DNA from: Porticoccaceae bacterium
Lineage (GTDB): Bacteria > Pseudomonadota > Gammaproteobacteria > Pseudomonadales > Porticoccaceae
Assembly: GCA_021773435.1 (NCBI GenBank)
Contig: JAJFKC010000016.1
Coordinates: forward strand, 23,058-87,057
Direction of reading: 5' to 3'
DNA: 64,000 nt
The position numbers and the translations under genes are program-made. Below, in pieces: positions 10,542 to 23,029 of the stretch (its first letter is position 1; each line of letters starts with the position of its first letter). The notes beneath the pieces were generated by a model. The model saw nothing but the letters and a program-made list of their open reading frames with translations, ran no database searches and was not told where the DNA came from.

Positions 10542-10925
10542 ATGAGCAAAAATCGATATTATTTAGCATCCAAAGTTCATATGGGGCCTGATAGCGACGA
10601 AGCCAGCGGTTCGACGAGCGCCGTAGTTGAGGAGGCATTACCAAAACTCAAAAAACCGTCGTTATTTAAAGTCGTATTATTGAATGATGATTACACGCCA
10701 ATGGAGTTTGTGGTCGACGTATTGGAGCGATTTTTTGGCCTCGATAGAGAATTATCGGTGCGCGTTATGCTCAAAGTGCATACCGAAGGCAAGGGCGTTT
10801 GTGGGGTTTATACCCGCGAGGTGGCCGAGACCAAATCCGGGCAGGTGAACAAGTATGCCCGGGAAAATGAACATCCTTTGTTGTGCGAGATCGAACCTTC
10901 TGATGATAATGACAGCGAAAGCTAG
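10542..10925 (+). CDS. clpS: ATP-dependent Clp protease adaptor ClpS
   Basis: N-recognin: binds proteins with N-terminal Leu, Phe, Tyr or Trp and delivers them to ClpAP. The core [23 protein letters not shown] holds the [10 protein letters not shown] motif of the substrate pocket, and [18 protein letters not shown] closes the domain. The N-terminal extension (about 35 residues, acidic) is the part that enters the ClpA pore in E. coli. A second ATG at 10581 would give 114 residues, closer to E. coli (106); the choice is open. It is followed 12 bp later by clpA. Confidence 0.96.
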   Translation: MSKNRYYLASKVHMGPDSDEASGSTSAVVEEALPKLKKPSLFKVVLLNDDYTPMEFVVDVLERFFGLDRELSVRVMLKVHTEGKGVCGVYTREVAETKSGQVNKYARENEHPLLCEIEPSDDNDSES

Positions 10926-10937
10926 TAGGAAATATTC

Positions 10938-13205
10938 ATGTTAAGTCGTGATCTGGAAATGACCTTGAATGTTGCTTTTCAGAGTGCAACATCAAAGCAT
11001 CATGAGTTTATGACGGTAGAGCACCTGTTATTGGCATTGCTCGACGATGCCTCTGCGCTCAATGTATTAAAGGCATGTGGTGCCGACTTGAATACATTAC
11101 GCCGGGATCTCAACGAATTTATCGACTCCACCACGCCGGTTTTCCCCAGTGATGACCAGGAGCACGATGCGCAGCCAACGCTTGCTTTCCAAAGGGTGAT
11201 TCAGCGGGCTATATTTCATGTGCAATCCTCGGGTAAAAATGAAGTTCAGGGCGAAAATGTGCTGGTCGCCATTTTTACGGAGCAGGAAAGTCAGGCCGTA
11301 TATTTTTTGCGTCTGCAAAATATTTCGCGAATAGATCTGGTTAATTTTATCGCCCACGGTATAGGCAAATATGCCAATCAACCTGAACGGGAGGAGGGGG
11401 AGGAGCGCAGTGTTGGCGCTGAGGGCAGTCCTGAAGCTGGTGATGGTGATGCGTCACCCCTCGAGCAGTTTGCCGTCAATCTCAATGGGCAGGCCGAAAA
11501 GGGTTATATCGATCCACTGGTTGGCCGTGCTGCTGAACTTGAACGGGTAGCGCAAATTCTGGTTCGTCGGCGTAAGAATAACCCCCTGTTGGTGGGTGAG
11601 TCCGGGGTCGGTAAAACTGCGATTGCCGAAGGCCTGGCTAAATTAATTGTTGAGGGTGATGTACCAGAACCCTTAGAGGGCAGCGTTATTTATTCACTGG
11701 ATATGGGCGCACTGCTAGCTGGCACCAAATACCGTGGCGATTTTGAAAAGCGCTTTAAAGGCTTATTGGCTGAGCTTGAAAAGCAGGACAAGGCGATACT
11801 TTTTATCGATGAAATACACACCATTATCGGTGCAGGCGCTGCGTCGGGTGGCGTTATGGACGCCTCTAACCTGCTTAAACCGCTCCTAACTTCTGGCAAG
11901 ATAAGGTGTTTTGGTTCAACCACATACCATGAGTATCGGGGCATATTTGAGAAGGACAGAGCACTATCTCGGCGTTTTCAAAAAATTGATGTGCCCGAAC
12001 CCTCGGTTCAAGAAACCATCTCCATTCTCAAGGGCTTAAAGTCTCGGTTTGAAGACCACCACGGCCTGCGGTTCACTCAGGGTGCTCTGAAAAGTGCCGC
12101 TGAGCTAGCCGAGAAATATATCAACGACCGATTTTTACCCGATAAGGCGATCGACGTGCTTGATGAAGCCGGGGCCTATCAGCAACTGCAACCCGCGTCG
12201 AAGCGCAAAAAGAGTATCACCAGTAGCGATGTTGAAGCGGTGGTCGCAAAAATAGCTCGAATACCGCCGAAGAGCGTATCCAGCTCCGATAAAGAGCAAT
12301 TACGTAATTTGGGCGATAAGTTGAAAATGGTCGTGTTTGGTCAGGACGAAGCGATCAGTGGTCTCGATGCCGCTATCAAGCTGGCCCGGGCGGGTCTGCG
12401 TGATGGCGATAAACCCATTGGCTCCTTTCTGTTTTCCGGGCCGACTGGGGTGGGTAAAACCGAAGTATCGAAGCAGCTTGCCGAGGTGCTGGGTGTCGAG
12501 TTGTTGCGTTTTGATATGTCTGAATATATGGAACGGCACACCGTATCAAGGCTAATCGGTGCGCCACCGGGCTATGTGGGTTTTGACCAGGGTGGGCTGC
12601 TGACTGACGCGGTCACGACTCATCCCCATTCGGTTGTGTTGCTCGACGAGATAGAAAAGGCCCATCCCGACGTATTCAATCTGTTACTACAGGTGATGGA
12701 TCACGGTACCCTGACCGACAACAATGGCCGCAAAGCGGACTTCCGTAATGTTATTTTAATTATGACCACCAACGCTGGTGCCGAGCATATGAGCAGGGCA
12801 TCAATTGGCTTTACCAAACAGGATCACAGCAGCGAAGGCTCGGAAGCGGTCAAAAAGATGTTTACACCGGAGTTTCGTAATCGACTCGATTCTATTATTC
12901 AATTTGGTGCCCTTGATGAAGAGGTCATTAAAACAGTGGTCGATAAATTCCTGGTGCAACTACAGGCCCAGCTCGATGCTAAAAAAGTCACTCTTGAAGT
13001 GGATGACGAAGCCAGACAATGGCTCGCTGAGCATGGCTATGATGAGAAAATGGGCGCTCGCCCAATGGCGCGACTGATCCAGGAAAAACTGAAGAAACCA
13101 CTGGCAGAAGAGGTTCTGTTCGGCGATCTATCTTCCGGTGGCGGTCGAGTGAAAGTCAGCGTTAGTGATGATGAGCTGGTCGTTGAAACGCTAGCCCTTG
13201 CCTAG
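10938..13205 (+). CDS. clpA: ATP-dependent Clp protease ATP-binding subunit ClpA
   Basis: Hexameric AAA+ unfoldase that feeds substrates, including ClpS-bound N-degron proteins, into ClpP. The N-terminal Clp repeat domain (1-145) starts [17 protein letters not shown]. The first AAA module has Walker [10 protein letters not shown] (about 220) and Walker B ILFIDEIH; the second has GPTGVGKTE (about 500) and [14 protein letters not shown]. The 755 residues match E. coli ClpA (758). A GGAAATATT stretch precedes the ATG. It forms a two-gene operon with clpS; clpP is not in the window. Confidence 0.98.
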   Translation: MLSRDLEMTLNVAFQSATSKHHEFMTVEHLLLALLDDASALNVLKACGADLNTLRRDLNEFIDSTTPVFPSDDQEHDAQPTLAFQRVIQRAIFHVQSSGKNEVQGENVLVAIFTEQESQAVYFLRLQNISRIDLVNFIAHGIGKYANQPEREEGEERSVGAEGSPEAGDGDASPLEQFAVNLNGQAEKGYIDPLVGRAAELERVAQILVRRRKNNPLLVGESGVGKTAIAEGLAKLIVEGDVPEPLEGSVIYSLDMGALLAGTKYRGDFEKRFKGLLAELEKQDKAILFIDEIHTIIGAGAASGGVMDASNLLKPLLTSGKIRCFGSTTYHEYRGIFEKDRALSRRFQKIDVPEPSVQETISILKGLKSRFEDHHGLRFTQGALKSAAELAEKYINDRFLPDKAIDVLDEAGAYQQLQPASKRKKSITSSDVEAVVAKIARIPPKSVSSSDKEQLRNLGDKLKMVVFGQDEAISGLDAAIKLARAGLRDGDKPIGSFLFSGPTGVGKTEVSKQLAEVLGVELLRFDMSEYMERHTVSRLIGAPPGYVGFDQGGLLTDAVTTHPHSVVLLDEIEKAHPDVFNLLLQVMDHGTLTDNNGRKADFRNVILIMTTNAGAEHMSRASIGFTKQDHSSEGSEAVKKMFTPEFRNRLDSIIQFGALDEEVIKTVVDKFLVQLQAQLDAKKVTLEVDDEARQWLAEHGYDEKMGARPMARLIQEKLKKPLAEEVLFGDLSSGGGRVKVSVSDDELVVETLALA

Positions 13206-13220
13206 CACGTTATTGCTTAT

Positions 13221-13252
13221 GTGTTTAGGGCTACCCGTGTTTAGGGTTATCT
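13221..13252 (+). repeat. Tandem repeat, 2 x 16 bp, over the infA stop codon
   Basis: GTGTTTAGGGCTACCC is followed directly by GTGTTTAGGGTTATCT. The second unit contains the reverse-strand TAA of infA (13247-13249). Confidence 0.85.
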
Positions 13253-13465
13253 GGCGCGGAAAGTAATACGGCCTTTGCTTAGATCGTAGGGAGTCAACTC
13301 TACGGTAACCTGGTCACCAGTTAGAATCCGAATGTAGTGTTTGCGCATCTTGCCTGATATGTGGGCCGTGACGACGTGGTCGTTTTCCAGTTTTACTCGG
13401 AAAGTTGTGTTGGGAAGGGTTTCAATCACTTCGCCTTCCATTTCAATATGCTCTTCTTTTGCCAT
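13247..13465 (-). CDS. infA: Translation initiation factor IF-1
   Basis: 72-residue OB-fold protein ([26 protein letters not shown], ending [10 protein letters not shown]) that binds the 30S A site and helps IF-2 and IF-3 select the start codon. Length and sequence are typical throughout. It lies convergent with clpA and downstream of bpt, as in many gammaproteobacteria. The promoter is probably in the 116-bp gap upstream. Confidence 0.98.
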   Translation of the reverse strand: MAKEEHIEMEGEVIETLPNTTFRVKLENDHVVTAHISGKMRKHYIRILTGDQVTVELTPYDLSKGRITFRAR

Positions 13466-13581
13466 GCGGCGTCAACACTCCTGGTATGTCTGCTGATGTA
13501 TGGGTGGTGTGAAATATAGGGATTACGCAGACGGGGCGGCATTTTGCCTCAAAAGACTACGCTTAGCAAAGCGAGGTGCGC

Positions 13582-14304
13582 CTAGCCCACATCAACCCAG
13601 CGCTTGTTGATATACAGTTGCATGGGATGAAAGTTGGATTTGTAGCTCATCTTGTCGCTGTCTCTAATCCAGTAGCCCAGATAAACATAACTGAGATTGT
13701 AGGCTTCAGTGAGTTCTATCTGTTTCAAAATGGCGTAAGTTCCCAAGCTGCGTTTATGAAAATCTGGGTCGAAATAGGTATAAATGGCAGATAGACCGCT
13801 GCTTAGCCAGTCGACAACCGCTGAGCATATAAGTTGATTATCGAGCCGGAATTCAAGGTAGCGAGTACAGTCCCAGGCGGCACCAATAAAATTTTCGAAC
13901 TGGTTTAATGAGGTGGGATGCATATCACCATCACTGTGCCGGGCGTTGACATATCTTTCGAATACATCGAAATGCTCATGCAGATCAATGGTCGTGGTAG
14001 ACGCGACGGTGATGTCTGTATTTCTTTTTAGGCAGCGTCGTTGCTGCCGGCTGGGTTTAAACTTTGCTGCCTGCACTCGCACCGGGATACAGGCCTGACA
14101 CGTGGCGCACCGCGGTGTGTACACGTATTGACCGCTACGCCGAAAGCCGAGCAGGGAAAGATGGTTGTAGGCATCGTCGGTAATTTCAATTTTGGGATCG
14201 ACAAAAGCGGTGGTTGCCTCTCGGTTGTCGAGATAGCTGCATGGGTGCGGCTCGGTTAAATAAAGCCTAATTTTATTGACGTCGGGGCTGATGTCACGAG
14301 TCAT
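13582..14304 (-). CDS. bpt: Aspartate/glutamate leucyltransferase Bpt
   Basis: Transfers leucine from Leu-tRNA to proteins with N-terminal Asp or Glu, making them ClpS substrates. It is homologous to eukaryotic arginyltransferase Ate1 but with bacterial leucyl specificity. The 240 residues show the PHPCSYLDNREATTAFVDP start, the CATCQACIPVRV cysteine cluster (about residues 67-76) and the C-terminal YVYLGYWIRDSDKMSYKSNFHPMQL motif. The aat gene starts 6 bp upstream in the same direction, and clpS/clpA are 0.4 kb away, so the acidic N-degron branch is encoded here as a block. Confidence 0.95.
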   Translation of the reverse strand: MTRDISPDVNKIRLYLTEPHPCSYLDNREATTAFVDPKIEITDDAYNHLSLLGFRRSGQYVYTPRCATCQACIPVRVQAAKFKPSRQQRRCLKRNTDITVASTTTIDLHEHFDVFERYVNARHSDGDMHPTSLNQFENFIGAAWDCTRYLEFRLDNQLICSAVVDWLSSGLSAIYTYFDPDFHKRSLGTYAILKQIELTEAYNLSYVYLGYWIRDSDKMSYKSNFHPMQLYINKRWVDVG

Positions 14305-14310
14305 TAACGG

Positions 14311-15057
14311 TTACCGTAGATGCTTACCCGGTGCAGGGCCAGTGTATAAGCTCTTAGACAGATATTCGATTGGCCAGGTAATTTTGGATTCAACATGGCT
14401 ATGTAATATATCAAGAAATTCAGTGCGATCAATCATCACCGCACCCAGCGTGAACAGATGGTCATTACCAATTTGGCAATCGATCAGCGAAAAACCGCTC
14501 AAATGTAATGCCTTAGCCAAATGAGCGAGAGCGATTTTGGATGTGTCAGGACGCCAGCTAAACATCGATTCACCACAAAATACGCCCCCAGCCGCAATGC
14601 CATACAAGCCGCCGGCAAGTTGTCCGCCCATCCAGCATTCCACTGAATGGGCAATCCCCCGCTCAAATAGCTCGGTATAGGCGCTGATCATCGCCTCGGT
14701 AATCCAGGTGCCGTCAGCGGTATTACGCTTAGCAGCGCAGGCGTGGATAACCGCTTCAAAGGCGCGATCAGTACTGACTTCGTAACGGCCTGCCCGCAAT
14801 GTTTTGCGCAGACTTTTTGAGATGTGCAAGTGATCAGGATAAATCACCGCACGGGGATCAGGGCTCCACCAGAGCAAAGGTTGATTATGCTCGTACCAGG
14901 GAAATATGCCTGCTCGATAAGCCTTTATCAGTGTATCGGGACGCAGATTACCTCCTGCGGCTAACAGGCCATTGGGTTCAGAACAGGCTAGATTTGGATC
15001 GGGAAATGTCACTTGATCCGGAGCCAGTATCATCAAGTCTTCGAGTTCGGTACTCAT
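14311..15057 (-). CDS. aat: Leucyl/phenylalanyl-tRNA-protein transferase
   Basis: Adds Leu or Phe to proteins with N-terminal Arg or Lys, the basic N-degron branch. Motifs: FPDPNLACSEPNGLLAAGGNL (about 18-38), the YRAGIFPWYEHNQPLLWWSPDPRAV aminoacyl-adenosine site (about 47-71), and HSVECWMGGQLAGGLYGIAAGGVFCGESMFS (about 136-166). Length 248 (E. coli 234). An internal ATG eight codons in (MILAPDQ) is a possible alternative start. Six bases separate it from bpt. Confidence 0.97.
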   Translation of the reverse strand: MSTELEDLMILAPDQVTFPDPNLACSEPNGLLAAGGNLRPDTLIKAYRAGIFPWYEHNQPLLWWSPDPRAVIYPDHLHISKSLRKTLRAGRYEVSTDRAFEAVIHACAAKRNTADGTWITEAMISAYTELFERGIAHSVECWMGGQLAGGLYGIAAGGVFCGESMFSWRPDTSKIALAHLAKALHLSGFSLIDCQIGNDHLFTLGAVMIDRTEFLDILHSHVESKITWPIEYLSKSLYTGPAPGKHLR

Positions 15058-15151
15058 TAGGGTCAGTTGACGCGATCCTGTTAAGACATGCTAGTTAAGG
15101 CACTCTAATCCCAGGAATCCAGGGCCGAAAATCTATTCGAGATCGTCAGAT

Positions 15152-16475
<1,324 letters not shown>

Positions 16476-18860
16476 ATGGTCGCAACGAAATCGTCTGGTA
16501 AAACAAAAGCTGGCGCTAATAAAAAGGCAGTTCCTCAAGAGCGCGCTGTTGCGACTTGGCGACAGCATTTGTTGCGACGGGAGGGTGCTTTGATTGGCTG
16601 GTTGGCTATAAGCGCTTATCTGCTGATCGCCCTGAGTACCTATTCTCGGGATGACCCAAGCTTCTCCTATGCCGGTTCCGGCGGCTCCGTGCATAACGCC
16701 GCTGGAGTGGCTGGTGCCTGGTTGGCCGATGTGCTGTTTTCTGTGGCCGGTTGGTTAGCGTTTTTAATTCCCCTGCTATTAATCATGCGCGCCTGGAATG
16801 TCTTTCAGGAGCGTAAAGTGGCAGATACTGGGTTTGATTGGGTCACATTCAGTCTGCGCAGTGTTGGTCTGTTGTTGGTGATGACGACAGCAACAGCCCT
16901 TGCCGAAATACATCACGGCGGTGGTGCTTCGTTATTACCCAACGGCGTTGGCGGCATACTTGGGGCGGCGGTGGGTGCGGCGGCCGCTTCAATATTTAGC
17001 TATGTGGGCAGTACGCTGATATTGCTGGCTATATTTTTGTTCGGTGTGACGGTTTTTACCGATCTGTCCTGGCTCAACGTGATGGATAAAGCTGGTCGAA
17101 TCTCGCTGCTAGTTTTTGAGTTTTGCCGTTCAAAAATCATTGTGTACCGAACCCAGCGCAAAGAACAGGAAATCTCTGAAGAAGCTATCGATGTCCGTAA
17201 GCAAGTGGTTGAGAGAAAATCTCGAACTCTCGCTGATCGGAAAGAGCCTGTCATCAAGAAACCCGAAATTGCCAAAGTCAGCAGCGTAAGGGTGGAGCAA
17301 GAGCGACAGGAACCCTTGTTTAAAGAACCTTGTGCCAGCGAATTACCGCCCTTGAATTTACTCGACCGCAGCAGCGGAGGCAGTGATAAGGGCTATTCAA
17401 AAGAATCTCTCGAGGCGATGTCGAGGCTATTGGAGCTAAAACTTCAGGACTTTGGCATCAGCGTTGAGGTGGTCGAAGTATTACCCGGCCCCGTGATCAC
17501 TCGTTTTGAGGTTCAGCCCGCGCCGGGTATAAAAGTCAGTCGCATCAGCAATTTAGCCAAAGACTTGGCCCGCTCTTTAGCGGTGGTTAGTGTTCGGGTG
17601 GTGGAGGTGATACCAGGTAAATCAGTTATTGGCATTGAAATCCCCAATGAACATAGAGAGATGGTGCATCTGGGCGATGTGCTTGCCAGCCCCGAATATG
17701 ATGAGGCGAAATCCGTCCTGTCGCTGGCATTGGGTCACGATATTTCCGGCCAACCGGTGATTGCCGATCTGGGCAAAATGCCGCATTTGCTGGTGGCAGG
17801 TACCACCGGCTCGGGAAAATCTGTGGGTATCAACGTGATGCTACTGAGCTTGTTATTCAAAGCTTCACCCGAGGATGTTCGTCTGATTCTGGTCGATCCA
17901 AAAATGCTTGAATTAGCGGTTTACGACGATATTCCCCATTTGCTGACGCCGGTTATCACCGATATGAAAGACGCCGCCAGCGGCTTGCGCTGGTGTGTCG
18001 GTGAAATGGAGCGTCGCTATAAGCTTATGGCGACACTCGGTGTTAGAAATCTGGCGGGATACAATCGCAAAGTACTTGAAGCCAGCGAGGCAGATGAGCC
18101 TCTATTGGATCCATTCTGGCAGGTCGACCCCCTGACTGTGGTCGATGGCGAATACCAACCGGGAACAGCCCCAGAGTTAACCAAGTTGCCCAACATTGTG
18201 GTGGTGATTGATGAGTTCGCCGACATGATGATGATTGTCGGTAAAAAGGTTGAGCAGCTAATTGCTCGAATCGCCCAGAAAGCGCGGGCCGCTGGGATAC
18301 ATTTGATTCTGGCCACGCAACGTCCGTCGGTCGATGTGATTACTGGCTTGATCAAGGCCAATGTGCCGACCCGAATGGCTTTTCAGGTATCATCGAAAAT
18401 TGATTCTCGCACGATTCTCGACCAGGGCGGTGCCGAGCAATTGCTTGGTCATGGCGATATGCTTTATCTGCCTGCGGGTAGTGGTGTGCCGGTGCGTGTC
18501 CATGGCGCATTTGTCGATGACCACGAAGTACACAAGGTGGTGGCTGAGCTAAAAGAGCGCGGTGCGCCAGATTATCTCGATGAAATTACCGACGAACAGG
18601 TGACTGCCGATATTGCCGTGGCGGGTTACAGTGGTGAAGAAGCTTCCGACCAGGACAGCGAAAGTGATGTCCTTTATGACGAAGCCGTCAATTATGTAAT
18701 CGAAAGTCGCCGGGCCTCTATTTCGTCTGTGCAACGAAAACTGCGGGTCGGCTATAACCGAGCCGCACGTTTAATTGAGGCGATGGAAGCGGCGGGGGTG
18801 GTCAGCGAAATGAGCGGCAACGGCAGTCGGGAAGTGCTGGTGCCTAATCGAAGTGCTTAG
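16476..18860 (+). CDS. ftsK: DNA translocase FtsK
   Basis: Septal, membrane-anchored motor that pumps chromosome termini across the division site and activates XerCD at dif. About four membrane spans lie in residues 35-190 (for example [16 protein letters not shown] and [16 protein letters not shown]), followed by a short linker rich in charged residues (200-290). The RecA-like motor has Walker [14 protein letters not shown] (near 445) and Walker [14 protein letters not shown]; the C-terminal gamma winged helix ([35 protein letters not shown]) reads KOPS. The linker is much shorter than in E. coli. The frame extends to a TTG at 16467; the ATG at 16476 is chosen. Confidence 0.97.
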   Translation: MVATKSSGKTKAGANKKAVPQERAVATWRQHLLRREGALIGWLAISAYLLIALSTYSRDDPSFSYAGSGGSVHNAAGVAGAWLADVLFSVAGWLAFLIPLLLIMRAWNVFQERKVADTGFDWVTFSLRSVGLLLVMTTATALAEIHHGGGASLLPNGVGGILGAAVGAAAASIFSYVGSTLILLAIFLFGVTVFTDLSWLNVMDKAGRISLLVFEFCRSKIIVYRTQRKEQEISEEAIDVRKQVVERKSRTLADRKEPVIKKPEIAKVSSVRVEQERQEPLFKEPCASELPPLNLLDRSSGGSDKGYSKESLEAMSRLLELKLQDFGISVEVVEVLPGPVITRFEVQPAPGIKVSRISNLAKDLARSLAVVSVRVVEVIPGKSVIGIEIPNEHREMVHLGDVLASPEYDEAKSVLSLALGHDISGQPVIADLGKMPHLLVAGTTGSGKSVGINVMLLSLLFKASPEDVRLILVDPKMLELAVYDDIPHLLTPVITDMKDAASGLRWCVGEMERRYKLMATLGVRNLAGYNRKVLEASEADEPLLDPFWQVDPLTVVDGEYQPGTAPELTKLPNIVVVIDEFADMMMIVGKKVEQLIARIAQKARAAGIHLILATQRPSVDVITGLIKANVPTRMAFQVSSKIDSRTILDQGGAEQLLGHGDMLYLPAGSGVPVRVHGAFVDDHEVHKVVAELKERGAPDYLDEITDEQVTADIAVAGYSGEEASDQDSESDVLYDEAVNYVIESRRASISSVQRKLRVGYNRAARLIEAMEAAGVVSEMSGNGSREVLVPNRSA

Positions 18861-18885
18861 AGAAGTGCTTATCAAAGTACTTACT
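18850..18885 (+). repeat. Tandem repeat, 3 x 12 bp, over the ftsK stop codon
   Basis: GAAGTGCTTAGA, GAAGTGCTTATC and AAAGTACTTACT lie head to tail. The first contains the TAG stop of ftsK (18858-18860) and the array fills the ftsK-lolA gap. Because of it an in-frame GTG at 18853 opens a longer lolA frame, which I regard as a by-product. Confidence 0.85.
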
Positions 18886-18909
18886 AAAAAAGCCTGGCAG
18901 CAGCTGTTA

Positions 18910-19740
18910 ATGATTAAGCCTTTATTTTTAGCGATATTGTTTTGTAATATTGGTCTGGCCCCGGCGTTGGCGGATGAGAGTGCTTATCCAACGGAAGCCT
19001 TAATCGATGCGGGCGCCCGTACTGTGGAAAACAGCACTTTAAAAAATAGCACTTTAAAAAATAGCACGGTGGAAAATAGCACGGCGGAAAAGAGCCCCAC
19101 CGAAACAAATCTCGTAGAAGCGAATCTACGAGAGCCAAAGGTCGCAGATAATACAGCCGCGCGAGAATTAAAAAAACGTCTGGCAGCTATAACCAGTATC
19201 AGCGCTGATTTTCGCCAGCAATTATATTCGGCCGATGATTATCTGATTCAGGACAGTCAGGGTCGTATGCAGGTTTCCGCACCGGGCAAGATCAGCTGGG
19301 TGATCGATGCGCCCATGGAGCAATGGCTTATCTCCGATGGCACGACACTCTGGCTTTACGATCCCGACCTTGAACAGGTCATCATCAAGCCCTTCGATCA
19401 GGATATCGCAGCGGCGCCAGCATTGTTATTAAGTGGCAGCGTTAGCGAATTATCAGAGGTGTTTGATGTTAGCGAAGTTGTTGCAGCCGAAAACTCGGCT
19501 GCTCAATCACCCACAACTAGCATTCGTCGGTTTAAGTTAAGCCCCCGCGATAACCAGACTTTGTACGAGTATCTGACCTTCGACTTTGAAGCATTCAAGC
19601 CCGTCGCGATTGTGATAGCCGACTCGCTTGACCAGCGTACCCTCATTACGTTTAGTAATGTATTGATCAATGAAACGGTTGATCCCAGCGTCTATTCATT
19701 TACGCCGCCACCCGGGACCGATGTGATTCGCAGCGAGTAA
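18910..19740 (+). CDS. lolA: Outer-membrane lipoprotein carrier protein LolA with a repeat-derived N-terminal linker
   Basis: Periplasmic chaperone that carries lipoproteins from the LolCDE exporter to LolB. The start at the ATG (18910) gives a clean signal peptide MIKPLFLAILFCNIGLAPALA. The LolA fold begins near residue 89 (ARELKKRLAAITSISADFRQQLY) and includes DSQGRMQVSAPGKISW and LWLYDPDLEQV. Between signal peptide and fold lie about 65 residues absent from E. coli LolA (mature 182 residues), made largely of pentapeptide repeats of the NSTLK type. A second insert (EVVAAENSAAQSPTTS) is near the middle. Position after ftsK and before rarA is the usual one. Confidence 0.93.
   Translation: MIKPLFLAILFCNIGLAPALADESAYPTEALIDAGARTVENSTLKNSTLKNSTVENSTAEKSPTETNLVEANLREPKVADNTAARELKKRLAAITSISADFRQQLYSADDYLIQDSQGRMQVSAPGKISWVIDAPMEQWLISDGTTLWLYDPDLEQVIIKPFDQDIAAAPALLLSGSVSELSEVFDVSEVVAAENSAAQSPTTSIRRFKLSPRDNQTLYEYLTFDFEAFKPVAIVIADSLDQRTLITFSNVLINETVDPSVYSFTPPPGTDVIRSE
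19030..19134 (+). repeat. 15-bp tandem array coding for the LolA linker
   Basis: Four clear 15-bp units at 19030-19089 encode NSTLK, NSTLK, NSTVE and NSTAE (AACAGCACTTTAAAA, AATAGCACTTTAAAA, AATAGCACGGTGGAA, AATAGCACGGCGGAA). Three more decayed 15-bp units follow (KSPTE, TNLVE, ANLRE). The last two also form an 8-bp hairpin CTCGTAGA/TCTACGAG. The period is in frame, so copy-number change would alter linker length without breaking LolA. Confidence 0.92.
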
Positions 19741-19746
19741 GGTGCA

Positions 19747-21198
19747 ATGACCGAGTCGTTATTTAAGCCGAATATATATCAGCCCCTGGCGGCCAGGATG
19801 CGGCCCAACAACGTTGATGAATTTGTTGGACAAAGTCATTTGCTGGGTGAGGGCAGGCCTCTACGGCAGGCGATATTGTCTGGTGATTTGCATTCGATGG
19901 TGTTCTGGGGGCCACCGGGGGTGGGTAAGACTACACTGGCAAAAATGATTGCGCACACCGCCCAGGCTAATTTTATCGCTATTTCGGCAGTGCTGTCCGG
20001 CGTCAAAGATATTCGTCAGGCCGTTGCCGAAGCTGAGGAGCAGCGGGATGTTCGAGGTCTAAAAACCATATTATTTGTTGATGAAGTGCATCGATTTAAC
20101 AAATCCCAGCAGGATGCATTTCTGCCCTATGTGGAAAACGGCACGGTTATTTTAATTGGCGCCACCACAGAAAACCCTTCTTTTGAGCTTAACAATGCTT
20201 TGCTGTCACGTTGCCGGGTCTATGTGCTGCAGCCGTTACTCGATGATCAACTCACCTCCGTGCTGAGCCGCGCTCTCAATGACGCAGAACGAGGCCTTGG
20301 TGGGCGTTATGCCATAACCGATGATGCCAAAGAGCTGTTAATTGGCGCTGCCGATGGCGATGCCCGCAAAGTGCTCAACCTGCTTGAGATCGCAGCGGAT
20401 TTATTGGCCCCCGAAACTAAAGTCACTGATGGGCGGGATCAAACCGATGGTGAGCCGGGCGTTGCGCCGTCTCTGATTGAACAATCGCTGATCGAGCAGG
20501 TATTGGTTAGCAGTCACCGACGCTTTGATAAAGGCGGGGAATATTTTTACGACCAGATTTCGGCCCTGCATAAATCAGTGCGCGGGTCGTCGCCAGATGC
20601 GGCACTATACTGGATGGTGCGCATGCTCGATGGCGGTTGCGACCCACTCTATATCGCTCGCCGAGTGCTGCGTATGGCCAGTGAGGATGTCGGCAATGCC
20701 GACCCACGCGCCCTGCGGATCGCTTTAGATGCCTGGCAGGTACAGGAACGACTGGGCAGCCCGGAAGGCGAATTGGCCATCGCCCAGGCGGTGGTCTATA
20801 TGGCGGTGGCACCAAAAAGCAATGCGGTTTACAAAGCCTTTGGCGCGGCCAACAAAGATGTAAAATCCACGTCCAGCCTTGACGTGCCCCTACATTTGCG
20901 CAATGCACCAACCAAACTAATGAAGGAGCTCGATTATGGTGCTGACTACCGTTACGCCCATAATGAAGAGGGCGGCTTTGCGCCGGGCGAAAATTATCTC
21001 CCCGAACAAATTAAAGATCAGCAATATTATTTTCCGGTCGAACGGGGCATGGAGATTCAGATAGCAGAAAAATTGCGTCAACTGCGCGAGCGGAATGCGA
21101 GTAGTAATGAGCAGCGCTATGGGGCGGATTATTCGGTAGATGGTTCAGTAGATCGTTCATCAGACGATTCATTAGACAAGCCCGTAAAGGCGTCCTGA
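19747..21198 (+). CDS. rarA: Replication-associated recombination protein RarA (MgsA)
   Basis: Clamp-loader-like AAA+ ATPase acting at stalled replication forks. Walker A GPPGVGKTTLAK (about 55-66), Walker B ILFVDEVHRFNKSQQDAFLP, sensor I GATTENPSFELN and the conserved C-terminal tetramerisation domain up to QYYFPVERGMEIQIAEKLRQLRE. The last ~25 residues (VDGSVDRSSDDSLDKPVKAS) lie beyond the family core and come from a 12-bp tandem array. E. coli RarA has 447 residues, this one 483. It starts 6 bp after lolA. Confidence 0.95.
   Translation: MTESLFKPNIYQPLAARMRPNNVDEFVGQSHLLGEGRPLRQAILSGDLHSMVFWGPPGVGKTTLAKMIAHTAQANFIAISAVLSGVKDIRQAVAEAEEQRDVRGLKTILFVDEVHRFNKSQQDAFLPYVENGTVILIGATTENPSFELNNALLSRCRVYVLQPLLDDQLTSVLSRALNDAERGLGGRYAITDDAKELLIGAADGDARKVLNLLEIAADLLAPETKVTDGRDQTDGEPGVAPSLIEQSLIEQVLVSSHRRFDKGGEYFYDQISALHKSVRGSSPDAALYWMVRMLDGGCDPLYIARRVLRMASEDVGNADPRALRIALDAWQVQERLGSPEGELAIAQAVVYMAVAPKSNAVYKAFGAANKDVKSTSSLDVPLHLRNAPTKLMKELDYGADYRYAHNEEGGFAPGENYLPEQIKDQQYYFPVERGMEIQIAEKLRQLRERNASSNEQRYGADYSVDGSVDRSSDDSLDKPVKAS
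21133..21180 (+). repeat. Tandem repeat, 4 x 12 bp, coding for the RarA tail
   Basis: TCGGTAGATGGT, TCAGTAGATCGT, TCATCAGACGAT and TCATTAGACAAG encode SVDG, SVDR, SSDD and SLDK at the very C-terminus of RarA. The period keeps the frame. Confidence 0.9.
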
Positions 21199-21200
21199 TT

Positions 21201-21572
21201 TTGCAATGGCTGGCGGTGGCATTGGGCGGCACATTGGGTGCGCTGGGTCGATATGGCGTCAATGCTCTGATCTATTCCCTCGCGGGTGGGCGGCTGCCGC
21301 TGGGCACCTTGCTGGTCAATGTGCTTGGTTCGATTGCCATGGGTGTTTTTTATGTTTTGATCGTCGAGCGGCATATAATGCCGGGTCCCTGGCGAGAGTT
21401 TATAATGATTGGGTTGCTCGGTTCGTTTACTACGTTCTCGACCTTTTCTCTCGATAGCCTTGCGCTTTGGGAGGGCGGTCATGCCGCATTGGCGGTCGGC
21501 TATGTAATGCTTAGCGTCGTGTTGTGTATCGCAGGTGCATTGGCTGCGATCACCGTTACGCGGTTGTTATAG
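21201..21572 (+). CDS. crcB: Fluoride ion channel CrcB/Fluc
   Basis: Small dual-topology membrane protein that exports fluoride. Four hydrophobic helices in 123 residues; hallmarks are GGTLGALGRYGVN, the LLVNVLGSIAMGVFY segment with the pore asparagine, and GLLGSFTTFSTFSLDSL with the phenylalanine box. The start is read as TTG at 21201, two bases after the rarA stop, because the conserved N-terminus (LQWLAVALGGTLGALGRYG) begins there and no ATG is available. No fluoride riboswitch is visible; the gene seems to be translated from the rarA transcript. Confidence 0.92.
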   Translation: MQWLAVALGGTLGALGRYGVNALIYSLAGGRLPLGTLLVNVLGSIAMGVFYVLIVERHIMPGPWREFIMIGLLGSFTTFSTFSLDSLALWEGGHAALAVGYVMLSVVLCIAGALAAITVTRLL

Positions 21573-21627
21573 CTATTTGAAATAGCCATTAGAAAATCTA
21601 ACCACCCGAAAAAATCTGTAACTTTAA

Positions 21628-22920
<1,293 letters not shown>

Positions 22921-22954
22921 TTAAGCGGGAGATATACCCGACTATTCCGTTGAG

Positions 22955-23029
22955 ATAAAGCACTTCACAATAAGGTGTTTCGCAATAAAACACTCGACGA
23001 TAAATCACTCCATAATAAAGCCCCATGGA
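22955..23029 (+). repeat. Tandem repeat, 4-5 x 15 bp, between serS and cysG
   Basis: ATAAAGCACTTCACA, ATAAGGTGTTTCGCA, ATAAAACACTCGACG, ATAAATCACTCCATA and ATAAAGCCCCATGGA follow one another; the last contains the cysG ATG (23025). ATAA is constant in all five. The array forms most of the gap and replaces any recognisable Shine-Dalgarno for cysG. Confidence 0.92.

Noticed and set aside
18853..18909. GTG start of lolA overlapping ftsK
   Set aside because: The extension comes from the 12-bp array and spoils an otherwise normal signal peptide that begins at the ATG at 18910.
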